DNA of 57,503 nucleotides, taken from the NCBI GenBank assembly GCA_019637195.1, contig JAHBWA010000046.1, positions 1 through 57,503 on the forward strand, read 5' to 3'. The translations under genes and the position numbers were made by a program. This stretch comes from Labilithrix sp. GTDB lineage: Bacteria > Myxococcota_A > Polyangia > Polyangiales > Polyangiaceae. Positions 7,128 to 17,278 of this stretch are shown here, in pieces (the stretch's first letter is position 1; each line of letters starts with the position of its first letter). Below the pieces are notes generated by a model. The model worked only from the letters and a program-made list of their open reading frames with translations. It searched no databases and was not told where the DNA came from.

Positions 7128-7816
7128 CGTTCCCCCGGTGTCCGCAGCTTGTAGCCGGCACCTCGGAGCGTCTCGAGCGGAAGCGCTTCGGCGAGCTTCA
7201 TCCGCAGGCGACGCACGTGGATGTCGACCGTGCGCGGTCCCCCTTCATAACGTGCGCCCCAGACGCGCGCCAGGAGCGTCTCGCGCGAGAACACCCGACC
7301 GCGGTTCTGGGCGAGAAACGAGAGCAGCGCGAACTCCTTCGCCGTGAGCACGACGGTGCGACCGTCGACCAGCACCTCGTGCGCCGCCCGGTCGATGACG
7401 AGCTGGCCGACCTTCACGCGCTCCTCGGTCGAGAACTCGCTCCTCTGCCACTCGAGGCGGCGGATGCGCGCATAGAGCTCGACGGGCGAGCACGGCGTCA
7501 CGATGAAGTCGTCGAAGCCGCTCGCCGGATCGACCCGAGCGATCTGGCGCGGCGGCACCGCGACGATCGCCGGTGCGCGGGTCAGCTCGTCGGTCTTGCG
7601 CACGGCCCGGAGCGCGGCGACCGCGAGATCGGGCCGCTCGCCCGCCTCGATCACGATCGCGCGGGCGCGGGCGCCGTCCTCGGTGAAGAGGCCGGCTCCC
7701 TCTTCCCAGAGGTCGAGCGTGCGGACCTCCGCCCCGAGCGTGCGGAGGAGCGTGGCCGCGCCCTCCTCTGCCTCGAGGTCCGGGCCGTGACCGATCACGA
7801 CGACGAAGGCGGGCAC
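7124..7816 (-). CDS. OmpR/PhoB-type regulator with degenerate receiver domain
   Basis: A 230-residue protein. The C-terminal winged helix (about 133-228) is intact, with LTAKEFALLSFLAQNRGRVF, the recognition helix RTVDIHVRRLRMKL and the wing GAGYKL. The N-terminal domain (1-120) keeps a receiver-like layout but lacks the chemistry: GH replaces the acidic pair after beta-1 (VVVIGHG), Glu57 stands where the phosphorylated Asp should be (AIVIE), and Thr107-Pro replaces the conserved Lys-Pro (FIVTPCSP). It probably works without phosphorylation. GATAAT and GGAGG both precede its GTG start. It is the first gene of a unit with pdxA. Confidence 0.87.
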   Translation of the reverse strand: MPAFVVVIGHGPDLEAEEGAATLLRTLGAEVRTLDLWEEGAGLFTEDGARARAIVIEAGERPDLAVAALRAVRKTDELTRAPAIVAVPPRQIARVDPASGFDDFIVTPCSPVELYARIRRLEWQRSEFSTEERVKVGQLVIDRAAHEVLVDGRTVVLTAKEFALLSFLAQNRGRVFSRETLLARVWGARYEGGPRTVDIHVRRLRMKLAEALPLETLRGAGYKLRTPGER

Positions 7817-7858
7817 GAGCCTCCGATTATCACGATTCGGCGCCCCGGCCGCCGCCGA

Positions 7859-9304
<1,446 letters not shown>

Positions 9305-9883
9305 CGCGCCAACGTAGCCGTGAACGCAGCGCTCTTCCAGCGGGGCCGTACCCCAGCCGCAGCCCGCGCGAGCGCGAGCGCCGGCGACGGCGGGCGCGCG
9401 AGCCGGGGAGGAGCCGGCGGGGGCCTCTCGAGGGGGCGGCGGAGCGCGAGCGGCGGAGCGGAGCCGCGATCGAGACAGCGACTGTGCCGGCGGCGCTGGA
9501 GCTCGACCGTGGGCGTCGCCTGTGCCCTAGACTCATCTGCTGATTCGACCAATCAGCGCGCCCAAGCCCCTACAACCGAGAGCGTTTGTCGTCGTGACGC
9601 CCACCGCGTAGCGGCATTCTCACCGCCCGCCTCGAGCCCTGGGGCGGCCCGGGGCTCTGGGCGCTCGCCCGTCCCCACGGCTGGCCGGGCGAGGTCGTTC
9701 ACGCGCAAGTAGTCAACCTGTCGGAAGTAACGCTATTCTCAGTCACCCGCGGGATGCGGCGAGCCCCGTCGATGCTCCTTCTGCGTGCGCCCTTGACTCT
9801 CCGAACCAACCCTTTGGATTGCAGACTGCAACACCCGGAGGCCCGACACGCGCGGGCCGTCCGTGCGAGGAGCCCTCGTCGAC
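9305..9883. other. 579-bp intergenic region upstream of the TPR gene
   Basis: The reverse-strand tldD promoter lies at the left edge. The rest holds no convincing gene. A 6-bp inverted repeat CTGATT/AATCAG with a 5-bp gap lies at 9540-9556. An 8-bp stem CTCGCCCG/CGGGCGAG lies at 9664-9693. TATTCT occurs near 9732, and TTGACT at 9793-9798 could be a -35 box for the TPR gene, though its -10 is poor. AT content is locally higher from 9690 to 9830, as expected for a promoter region. No tRNA-like cloverleaf is seen. Confidence 0.4.
9311..9316 (-). promoter_or_regulatory. TANNNT -10 element 6 nt before the tldD start (leaderless type)
   Basis: Reads TACGTT on the minus strand, six bases upstream of the ATG at 9304. 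No Shine-Dalgarno is present, so transcription would begin at or next to the start codon. Confidence 0.5.
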
Positions 9884-12800
9884 GTGGCGATTAATCGCGA
9901 CAAGGTGCTCGAGGCCGCCCAGAAGTACGTCGAGAAGAAGAAATACGACAAGGCGGTCGCGGAGCTCAGGAAGCTGGTCGAGGCGGATCCGAACGACGCT
10001 CGGACCCTCCTCAAGATCGGTGACCTGCAGGCGAAGCAGGGGATCTACGCCGACGCGATCAACACGTACGAATCGGTCGGGAAGCTCTATTCGCACCAGG
10101 GCTTCGCCCTCAAGGCGATCGCCGTCTACAAGCAGATCCGCGAGATCATCGCGAAGCACGTCCCGCAGCTCGAGGAGCGCTACGGCCACATCGCGCCGAA
10201 GCTCGCGGAGCTCTACCAGCAGCTCGGTCTCACGAGCGACGCGCTCGCCGCCCTGGACGAAGTCGCGACGCGCCTCCAGCGTCAGCAGAAGGACCAGGAG
10301 GCGATCGACGTCTTCCGCAAGATCGTCGAGCTCGATCCGACGAACCCGCTGCCGCACCTGCGCCTCGCGGAGGCGCTCTCGCGCGTGAAGGACGTCGAGG
10401 GCGCGGTCTACGAGTTCAAGACCGCCGCCTCGCAGCTCGCCGGCATCGGCCGCCGCGACGACGCGCTCAAGGTGCTCGAGCGGCTCCTGCACCACAAGGC
10501 CGATCCCGAGCAGGCGAAGCTCTGCGCGGAGCTTTACCTCGCGCGGAGCCAGCCGCAGGACGGCATGCAGGCGCTGGCGAAGCTGCAGATCTGCTTCCAG
10601 GCGAACCCGCGCGACTTCGACACGCTCTCGCTGCTCGCGCGCGCGTTCAACGCGATCGGCCAGGGCGCCAAGGCGATCGAGGTCCAGAAGGAGATGGCGC
10701 GCGTCGCGCGCGACACCGGCAAGACGGACCTGTTCCGCGAGATCCTCGAGCGGCTCATGCGCGTCGCCCCGCACGACGAGGGCGTCCGCCGGCTCGCGCA
10801 GCAGACCGGCTCCGTCCAGGCGGCGCACCCGCCGTACGGCGCTGCGGCGATGGCCGAGGCCCCCGCCCCCGCGCAGGAGCCGCAGAACCAGGGCTACCCG
10901 CAGCAGCCGCCCGCGGTCTGGGGCCAGCAGCCCGCCGCCCCGCCGCCGTACGGCGGCGCGCGCCCCAACACGCAGCCGCTGCAGCGTCCGCGCACCGACG
11001 CGTTCCAGCAGCCGCCGCCGATCCCCCAGGCGGCGCCCGCCGAGGAGCTCGACGACTCGTACGCCTCGTACGACGACGAGGTCGAAGAGCTCGTCGAAGA
11101 CGCCGACGTCGTCGAGGAGGTCGAGGAGGCGGAGGAAGAGGCCGACGCGTACGCCGAGGTCAGCTACGGCGAAGACGGCGACGCCTACGCCACGACCGAC
11201 GCCGGCGGCGACGCCTACGCCGAGCCGGAGCAGGGCTACGCAGACGCGCAGGGCGAGTACGCCGAGCCGGAGCAGGGCTACGCCGAAGGCGGCTACGGCG
11301 AGGCCGTGGCCGAGGCCTACGAGGAGGCCCCGCCCGCGTCGGAGGACGCCGCCGAGCTCGTCGCCAAGACGCTCGCGGACGCGAACTCGTTCCGCCGCGT
11401 GCGCCTCTACGCGAAGGCGCTCGAGACGCTCCGCGCCGGCCTCGAGATCGACCCGCGATCGATGGATCTGCACGAGGTCCACCGCGACGTCCTCATCGAG
11501 TCGGGCCAGACCGAAGAGGCCGTCGAGGCGATGCTCGGCATCGCGAGCCTCTACGTCGACGCGCTCGACGGGGAGTCCGCGGCGCGCGCGCTCCAGGACG
11601 TCCTCGCCTTCGATCCGACGAACGCTCGGGCGATCGAGATGCTCCAGGAGCTCGGCTACGAGATCGTCGACGAGAACGAGGAGGGCGTCGAGGGTCAGGA
11701 GCTCGAGACCGACGGCGCGTACGGCGATGCCGGCGAGCACGACGCGCGTCTCCCCTCCTACGACCTCGAGGAGATGGGGCCGGCGGACGTCTCGCCCCAG
11801 TACGCCGACGAGCGTCAGATCCACATCGGCCGCGGCGTCTCGCAGAGCCCTGCCGCCTACGGCGAAGGCGACGCGCTCGGCGGCGACGCGCTCCCGAGCT
11901 TCCCCCTCGACGAGCCCGACGCCTACGCCGAAGCGGCCTACGCCGAGGCCGGCGAGCACGTGCCCGCCGTCTCGCCGACGGACCTGGACGACGACGGTCT
12001 CGCGCCGCCTCCGGCGTTCGGCCGCGCGCCGTCGGGCGCTCCGGGCCGCGTATCGACGAGGCCTTCGATCGGCGCGGCGTCGAGCCGCGAGCTCGAGGAC
12101 GCGCTCGACGAGGCCGAGTTCTTCTGCTCGCGCGGCCTCTTCGACGACGCCCGCGCGATCCTCACCGAGCAGCTCGGCAAGCACCCGAACCACCCGCTGC
12201 TCCGCGAGCGGCTCGTCGAGGTCGACGCCCAGGAGGCGCAGCGCGGCAGCGGCGCGCGCGAGAAGCCTCGCCAGGAGGACGACGCGTTCGACCTCGGCTC
12301 GTCGCTCGACGCGCTCGAGAGCCTCGACTACGCCAACATGCAGCCCGCCGAGGGCCACGCCAACGGCGACGAGCAGATCGACGTCGAAGAGGTCTTCGCG
12401 AAGTTCAAGGAAGGCGTCGCCAAGCAGATCAGCGTCGAGGACTCCGACTCGCACTACAACCTCGGCATCGCCTACAAGGAGATGCTCCTGCTCGACGACG
12501 CGATCCGCGAGTTCGACGTCGCCGCGCGCGATCCGAAGCACGAGTGCGTCTGCCGCTCGATGATCGGCATGATCCAGATCGAGCGCGGCAACGTGAACGA
12601 GGCGATCGAGGCGTTCCTCCAGGGCCTCAACGCGTCGATCAAGGATCCTTCGCAGGAGACCGTCCTCTGCTTCGAGATCGGCGCCGCCTACGAGGCGAAG
12701 AAGATGACGAAGGACGCGCTCTCCTACTACCAGAAGGCGATGCGGCGCGATCCGAACTACCGGGACGTCCAGGAGCGCGTGCGCCGGCTCTCGAAGGCCG

Positions 12801-12886
12801 AGCCGAAGCAGAACTTACGGCAGGCCGCCGTCGGCGCGGACGACGAGTTCGATCGCGCGTTCGACGATCTCCTGAGCAAGGCCTGA
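9884..12886 (+). CDS. Large tetratricopeptide-repeat protein
   Basis: A 1000-residue cytoplasmic protein. The N-terminal third (1-330) holds about seven TPR units, beginning MAINRDKVLEAAQKYVEKKK and including NPLPHLRLAEALSRVKDVEG and RDDALKVLERLLHH. Residues about 325-485 are Pro/Gln/Ala-rich, then Asp/Glu/Tyr-rich and disordered, with repeated YAEPEQGYA blocks. Further TPRs lie at about 490-600, 735-790 and 860-985. Such proteins are scaffolds; this domain order is one I associate with myxobacteria, without a proven partner. The start was put at the GTG at 9884 (GAGGAG eleven bases upstream) rather than the GTG at 9863, which lacks a ribosome site. Confidence 0.85.
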   Translation: MAINRDKVLEAAQKYVEKKKYDKAVAELRKLVEADPNDARTLLKIGDLQAKQGIYADAINTYESVGKLYSHQGFALKAIAVYKQIREIIAKHVPQLEERYGHIAPKLAELYQQLGLTSDALAALDEVATRLQRQQKDQEAIDVFRKIVELDPTNPLPHLRLAEALSRVKDVEGAVYEFKTAASQLAGIGRRDDALKVLERLLHHKADPEQAKLCAELYLARSQPQDGMQALAKLQICFQANPRDFDTLSLLARAFNAIGQGAKAIEVQKEMARVARDTGKTDLFREILERLMRVAPHDEGVRRLAQQTGSVQAAHPPYGAAAMAEAPAPAQEPQNQGYPQQPPAVWGQQPAAPPPYGGARPNTQPLQRPRTDAFQQPPPIPQAAPAEELDDSYASYDDEVEELVEDADVVEEVEEAEEEADAYAEVSYGEDGDAYATTDAGGDAYAEPEQGYADAQGEYAEPEQGYAEGGYGEAVAEAYEEAPPASEDAAELVAKTLADANSFRRVRLYAKALETLRAGLEIDPRSMDLHEVHRDVLIESGQTEEAVEAMLGIASLYVDALDGESAARALQDVLAFDPTNARAIEMLQELGYEIVDENEEGVEGQELETDGAYGDAGEHDARLPSYDLEEMGPADVSPQYADERQIHIGRGVSQSPAAYGEGDALGGDALPSFPLDEPDAYAEAAYAEAGEHVPAVSPTDLDDDGLAPPPAFGRAPSGAPGRVSTRPSIGAASSRELEDALDEAEFFCSRGLFDDARAILTEQLGKHPNHPLLRERLVEVDAQEAQRGSGAREKPRQEDDAFDLGSSLDALESLDYANMQPAEGHANGDEQIDVEEVFAKFKEGVAKQISVEDSDSHYNLGIAYKEMLLLDDAIREFDVAARDPKHECVCRSMIGMIQIERGNVNEAIEAFLQGLNASIKDPSQETVLCFEIGAAYEAKKMTKDALSYYQKAMRRDPNYRDVQERVRRLSKAEPKQNLRQAAVGADDEFDRAFDDLLSKA

Positions 12887-12927
12887 GCTCGGCGCGCGGC
12901 GCGCCGGCGAGTCGAGAGAGGTACGGG

Positions 12928-13557
12928 ATGGAAGGCGATCGCGAGAGCCGTCACGACAGCGCCGGCGAGACGACGCCGGCCGACGTCCTCCGCTTCTGGT
13001 TCGGGCCGGACGGCACGCCGCCGCTCGCCAACGCGAGCAAGTGGTACGCGAAGGACGACGGGTTCGATCGCGAGATCGAGGCGCGCTTCGGCGCCACGCT
13101 CGACCTCGCGTCGCGCGGCGCGCTCGACGCCTGGAAGGCGACGCCGCGCGGACGGCTCGCCCTCGTCATCGTGCTCGACCAGTTCTCGCGCAACGTCTTT
13201 CGCGGCACGCCGCGGGCGTTCGCCGCGGACGCGCGCGCGTGCGAGCTCGTGCGCGAGGGGCTCGCCGCCGGCGACGAGGCCGCCCTCACGATCGTCGAGC
13301 GCTGGTTCCTCTACATGCCGCTGATGCACGCCGAAGACGTCGCCCTGCAGCGCGAGTGCGTGGCGGCGTTCGAGCGGCTCCACGCGGACGCCCCGGAGGA
13401 CCTCGCGAAGTCCGTCGCCAACAGCCTCGACTACGCGAAGCGCCACGCCGAGATCGTCGAGCGCTTCGCGCGCTTCCCGCACCGCAACGACATCCTCGGC
13501 CGCGCCTCGACCCCCGAGGAGGTCGAGTTCTTGAAGCAGCCCGGCTCCTCGTTCTGA
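12928..13557 (+). CDS. DUF924 family protein
   Basis: A 209-residue protein beginning 41 bases after the TPR gene. The DUF924 signature is clear: PADVLRFWFGPD at about 16-27, the central VLDQFSRNVFRGTPRAFAAD block, and WFLYMPLMHAEDVALQ. The fold is helical and TPR-like; no biochemical activity is established for the family. The end, FPHRNDILGRASTPEEVEFL, is also conserved in relatives. A GAGAGAGG stretch seven bases before the ATG supports the start. It faces the histidine kinase gene tail to tail, 22 bp apart. Confidence 0.9.
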   Translation: MEGDRESRHDSAGETTPADVLRFWFGPDGTPPLANASKWYAKDDGFDREIEARFGATLDLASRGALDAWKATPRGRLALVIVLDQFSRNVFRGTPRAFAADARACELVREGLAAGDEAALTIVERWFLYMPLMHAEDVALQRECVAAFERLHADAPEDLAKSVANSLDYAKRHAEIVERFARFPHRNDILGRASTPEEVEFLKQPGSSF

Positions 13558-13579
13558 GCGACGCTCCCGGGCCCGCGCC

Positions 13580-15451
13580 TCACCGCGGAGATGCGCTCGA
13601 CGCCGCGGCGCGTGGAAGCCGAACCGCGACGCGAGCGCCGCCCAGCTGCTCCGAGCGCCCAAGCGTGAGCTCGCCGCGCGAGAGCGACGCGAGGCGCTCC
13701 ACGACGAAGAGCCCGAGCCCGACGCCGCCGGCCTTGCCGGTCTCGAACGCCCGCACCCGGAAGCCGTCGACGAAGCCAGGCCCGTCGTCCTCGACGACGA
13801 GCTCGATCCGGTCCGGCGCGCTCGGGCCGCACGAGATCCGCACGCGGCCACGCGCGGCCTCCACCGCGTTGCAGAGGACGTTCGCGGCGATCCGCTTCAG
13901 CGTGTCCGCGCCCTCGTAGACCTCCGCGGCGCAGGGCTCCAGCGCCGTCTCGACGGTGATCCCTCGATGAGCGCCGCGCGCGAGCGCCTCGACGATCGGC
14001 GAGACGGCGACGGCGACCGGCTCGGCCAGCGCGACGGCGGGGACCGCCAGCGTCTTCTCGAGACGCTCGACGACCGCTCGCATCGATCGGTGCACGCCCG
14101 CGGCGGCGTCAGCGTGGCCGCCCTCGCCCTCATCGAGCCGCTCCGCCGCGAGGCGCGCCACGAAGAACGGGCTCGAGGCGTCGTGCGCGCCGCCGATCAG
14201 GCCCCGGAGCCCCTCGGTCAGGCGGCGGATGCGGCCGCGCTCGCTCGCCGCCCGCTCGACCATCCATGCGGCGCGCGCCTCCCGCATCGCCGTCCACAGG
14301 CGGTCGAGCTCGCGCCCCTTCGCACCAGCCACGAGCGCGAGCGGCAGCGACGCGGCGAACGTCGCGAGGACGAGACCGCGTTGCGCGTCGCCGCGGGCGG
14401 CGCCCAGGGCCGCGCCGAGGCCGACGGCGTAGGCCCCGAGCGCCCAGGGGGTCCGCGCCGTGAAGCGCAGATGGAACCCGTGACCGATGATCGCGGCGGC
14501 GTACTGGGCGACGTACGCGACCGCACCGGAGGGGCTCGCGCGCGCCACGAGGCCGGCGCACGCGACCTGCATCATCGCGATGCTCGCCCCGTGAAGGGCG
14601 ACGCACGCCGCGTCGCTCCTCACGCGGAGGGCCCGCCGCTCGATCGCGATCATCAGCGGCGCGCCGCCGACGCCGACGCCGAGCGTGAGCCACGGATCGA
14701 GCGCGATCGTCTCGCGGACGACGGGGAGCCAGGCGCCGATGGCCGCCATCACGAGCCAGAAGCACGCGCCCGTGGCGAGGTCGGTGACGGTCTTCTCACG
14801 GTGGCTGGCGATCTGCGCGCGCACGTCACCCGCCCACGTCGCGAGCGTCGTCGGCCGCGGCGCGCTCTCCGCCACCGCGAGGCCGATCTCGCTCGTGACG
14901 GCGCGGCGGCCGGCGGCGCTCACCGCGCGCAGCTCGGCGCGGAGGGCGTCGAGCGCCGTCAGCACCTCCTCGCGGCTCACGCTCCCGAGCGTGACGAGCT
15001 CACGAGCGGCCGCCCGGGCGGCGCCGAGACGCTCGCGGAGCTGCGCCTCGGCCGCGTGCAGCTCGTTCGCCTCCTCGATCAGCTCGGCCTGCCGGCGCAG
15101 CTCCGCGGCGACCTCGATCTGCTCGCGCTGCTCGCGGGCGACCCGGCGATGCCGCGCGTAGATGCCCCACTGACGCGTGGCGCCGGCGATCGGGATAAAG
15201 GCGAGGACCAGCACGGCGGCCGCGCCCACCGAACGCACGCCGAGGAGAGCCGCGGCGACGCAAGCCGCCGAGGTGACGAGCAAGGCGCGCGGACGCTCGG
15301 CCGACACCTCGTCGCGGTAGCCGCGCAGGTTGCTGAGCGCTGCCCACCCCATCGCCGCCGCCGTGGCCAGCGGCCATGACGCCCGCACGAGGCCGTACGC
15401 GAGCGCCGCCTCCGTCGCGATCATCCACGCCACCGCCCCCCGGCGCTGCAT
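13580..15451 (-). CDS. Membrane sensor histidine kinase, phosphoacceptor site unclear
   Basis: A 623-residue protein. The N-terminal part has several hydrophobic segments (about 8-100), a helical cytoplasmic stretch (about 100-240) and a second membrane block (about 225-370). The C-terminal ATPase domain is intact: N box NVLCNAVEAA (524-533), EDDGPGF (554-560) and GGVGLGLFVVERL (575 on). Upstream of it, ERGRIRRLTEGL resembles the dimerisation helix of NarL-type kinases but lacks the expected LHD; another His occurs in GGAHDASSPF. It is the last gene of a three-gene operon, nine bases after a matching NarL-type response regulator. The signal sensed is unknown. Confidence 0.85.
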   Translation of the reverse strand: MQRRGAVAWMIATEAALAYGLVRASWPLATAAAMGWAALSNLRGYRDEVSAERPRALLVTSAACVAAALLGVRSVGAAAVLVLAFIPIAGATRQWGIYARHRRVAREQREQIEVAAELRRQAELIEEANELHAAEAQLRERLGAARAAARELVTLGSVSREEVLTALDALRAELRAVSAAGRRAVTSEIGLAVAESAPRPTTLATWAGDVRAQIASHREKTVTDLATGACFWLVMAAIGAWLPVVRETIALDPWLTLGVGVGGAPLMIAIERRALRVRSDAACVALHGASIAMMQVACAGLVARASPSGAVAYVAQYAAAIIGHGFHLRFTARTPWALGAYAVGLGAALGAARGDAQRGLVLATFAASLPLALVAGAKGRELDRLWTAMREARAAWMVERAASERGRIRRLTEGLRGLIGGAHDASSPFFVARLAAERLDEGEGGHADAAAGVHRSMRAVVERLEKTLAVPAVALAEPVAVAVSPIVEALARGAHRGITVETALEPCAAEVYEGADTLKRIAANVLCNAVEAARGRVRISCGPSAPDRIELVVEDDGPGFVDGFRVRAFETGKAGGVGLGLFVVERLASLSRGELTLGRSEQLGGARVAVRLPRAAASSASPR

Positions 15452-15460
15452 CGCCGAGCG

Positions 15461-16177
15461 CTACGTCCGGGCGATCGCCGCCACGAGGCGACGGAGCTGC
15501 CGGTTGCCGTGAAACCCCATCGTGCGGCGCACCGTATCGAGGAGAGTCGAGACCCGCGGGGGCGCGATCCCCAGCTCGAACGCGATCTCCTTCGTGGTCT
15601 GCCCGAGCGCCAGGAGCTCGAGCACCCGCCGCTCCCGCGTCGAGAACGGGAGCTCGTCGGCGAGCTCCTCGAGGAGGAACGTCCGCGCTCCGCCGCTCGA
15701 GAGCTCCGCGACGTAGCGGAGCTTCCCCGCGCGGAGCAGCTCTTCCAGCGCGTCGGCGCCCACCTCCGGTCCGAGCTCGAGCGCCGCGAGATCGATCGTC
15801 GCGTCGCCGCCGCGGGCGTCCGCCCGCTCGATCGTGCTCTCGATCGCGAGCGCGAGCGCCTCGAGCGGGTCGGTCTTGTGGACGAAGTCGATCGCGCCGA
15901 CGACGATGCCGCGGAGCACCTCGTCGAAATCCGCGATGCCGGAGAGGAGCAGCGTGGGCATGCGCAGCGCCCAGCCGGTCGCGCTCAGCCAGGCGACGCC
16001 GGAGTCCGGGCCGAGGGCCACGTCGAGGACGAGCGCGTCGAACTCCCGGGCGGCGAGCGCGCGCTCCGCGGAGGCGAGATCGCCCACGCCGACCGCCTCG
16101 TAGCCGGCACGCTCGAGGAACGCCGCGAGCTCGCGCACGACGGCCGGTTCGTCGTCGACGAGCAGGACGCTCGCCAT
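15461..16177 (-). CDS. Response regulator, receiver plus LuxR/NarL-type HTH
   Basis: A 238-residue protein. The receiver domain (1-120) has every key residue: D8-D9 (LLVDDE), phospho-acceptor D52 (LVLDVAL), S79 (LLLSG) and K101 (VHKTDP). The C-terminal LuxR-type helix-turn-helix (about 178-232) reads FSTRERRVLELLALGQTTKE and continues IAFELGIAPPRVSTLLDTVR. It is the intact partner of the kinase encoded nine bases downstream and lies two bases after the small HTH gene. A likely target is the divergent cysteine-rich lipoprotein pair, but this is inference from position. Confidence 0.93.
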   Translation of the reverse strand: MASVLLVDDEPAVVRELAAFLERAGYEAVGVGDLASAERALAAREFDALVLDVALGPDSGVAWLSATGWALRMPTLLLSGIADFDEVLRGIVVGAIDFVHKTDPLEALALAIESTIERADARGGDATIDLAALELGPEVGADALEELLRAGKLRYVAELSSGGARTFLLEELADELPFSTRERRVLELLALGQTTKEIAFELGIAPPRVSTLLDTVRRTMGFHGNRQLRRLVAAIART

Positions 16178-16179
16178 CG

Positions 16180-16470
16180 CTACCTCCCCCCGCCGAAGTC
16201 GACGTCGCCGTAGCGGGCGATCAGCTCCGTCCGCGATCCGACCGACAGCTTCTCGAAGACCGCGCGCACCTGATTCGCGACGGTGTTGACCGACGTGTTG
16301 CGCGCGGCGGACATGAGCGCGTTGGTCGCGCCGGTCACGAGCGCCCGCGCGATGTCACGCTCCGCGGGCGTCAGTCGCGCCGTCGCGGGGTCCGCGCGCA
16401 ACGGCACCGTGAGGAGAAGATGCGACCTCCCGCTCAGCACCACCCGGCGCGCTCGCATGATCGACAGCAT
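16180..16470 (-). CDS. Small stand-alone LuxR-type HTH regulator
   Basis: A 96-residue protein that is little more than a GerE/LuxR DNA-binding domain (about 33-88: LTPAERDIARALVTGATNAL, then SVNTVANQVRAVFEKLSVGS). It has no receiver or autoinducer domain. The first about 30 residues are a hydrophobic basic stretch, MLSIMRARRVVLSGRSHLLL. It opens the operon that continues with the response regulator and kinase. An ATG at 16458 is an alternative start. It may compete with or assist the response regulator at shared sites, since both carry the same type of HTH; this is inference. Confidence 0.85.
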   Translation of the reverse strand: MLSIMRARRVVLSGRSHLLLTVPLRADPATARLTPAERDIARALVTGATNALMSAARNTSVNTVANQVRAVFEKLSVGSRTELIARYGDVDFGGGR

Positions 16471-16489
16471 CCGAAATCGCCTTTGGTCG

Positions 16490-16495
16490 TGTCAA
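16490..16495 (-). promoter_or_regulatory. Perfect -35 hexamer upstream of the regulator operon
   Basis: Reads TTGACA on the minus strand, 19 bases before the first ATG. The best-spaced -10 (GGATGC) is poor and would overlap that ATG, favouring the second Met at 16458. A TTGACT on the plus strand at 16516-16521 may belong to the divergent lipoprotein genes. Confidence 0.3.
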
Positions 16496-16558
16496 CTTGG
16501 TCGCGCCGAGAATGATTGACTATGGCCCGGCCCCCGCGCGCTCCCGTATCTGAGACGG

Positions 16559-17278
16559 ATGGCGGCGATGGCGAAGACGACCTGCACGTGGTTGCTCGTT
16601 CTGCTCGGGACGGCGCTCGGTTGCTCCACGACCCCGACCGAGACCGCAGGCGGCGCTCCGGACGGCGGCGCAGACGGCGCGGGGTCCGCCGCCAAGCGCG
16701 TCCCGTGGGACGAGGGGTGCGGGGACGCCGCGTCCTGCAGCTTCCTCTTCCACGACTGGAGAGAGTGCATTCGGTCGAAATGCTCGACTGAGATCGAGGC
16801 GTGCGGCGCCGACGGCGCCGAGTGCGCGCGGGGTCTCCGTTGCGCCGACGACCTGATGGCGGCCGACTACGCGTCGGGCTGCCTGACGGGCGCGAACGTC
16901 TCGAGCTGGGTCTGCTACGAGAACCGCTTCGCCTGCCAGCAGGACCTGGCGTCGCAGCCGCCGGCGATGGACCTCGTTCGTTGCGTCTACGAGTCGGACT
17001 GCCTCCCCAAGCCGGGAATCGGAGAGTGCGCGCTGCCGTCGTGCAGCAGCGCTCCGCCGGAGTCCGCGTGCGCCACGTGCCTCCGAGAGACGTGCAGCTG
17101 CAGGAACGAGACCTGCGCCCGGGCGATCCCCTGCATCGAGACGTGCAGGAAGGACTCGTGCGAGGCGGCGACGACGAACGACTGTCAGCTCCGCTGCACC
17201 AAGGAGGACCTGGAAGCCTCCATCTACGACGTCTACCAGTGCGTGAAGGAGAGCTGCAGCGCGGAGTGCTGCCGATGA
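16559..17278 (+). CDS. Cysteine-rich lipoprotein
   Basis: A 239-residue protein. MAAMAKTTCTWLLVLLGTAL followed by GCS is a lipoprotein signal with lipidated Cys22. The mature part has about 28 cysteines in regularly spaced pairs, with clusters in CGADGAECARGLRCADDL, CATCLRETCSCRNETCARA and CQLRCTKEDLEA, ending ESCSAECCR. Exported disulfide-rich proteins like this abound in Polyangiales and have no known function. An in-frame ATG at 16568 is an alternative start. Its stop overlaps the start of a second cysteine-rich lipoprotein gene (ATGA), and it is divergent from the HTH/response-regulator/kinase operon. Confidence 0.8.
   Translation: MAAMAKTTCTWLLVLLGTALGCSTTPTETAGGAPDGGADGAGSAAKRVPWDEGCGDAASCSFLFHDWRECIRSKCSTEIEACGADGAECARGLRCADDLMAADYASGCLTGANVSSWVCYENRFACQQDLASQPPAMDLVRCVYESDCLPKPGIGECALPSCSSAPPESACATCLRETCSCRNETCARAIPCIETCRKDSCEAATTNDCQLRCTKEDLEASIYDVYQCVKESCSAECCR

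Noticed and set aside
9743..12541. Long (932-codon) open frame antisense to the TPR gene
   Set aside because: It mirrors a high-GC3 gene; composition is dominated by Arg/Leu/Val/Asp runs typical of antisense frames, while the plus-strand frame has clear TPR repeats.
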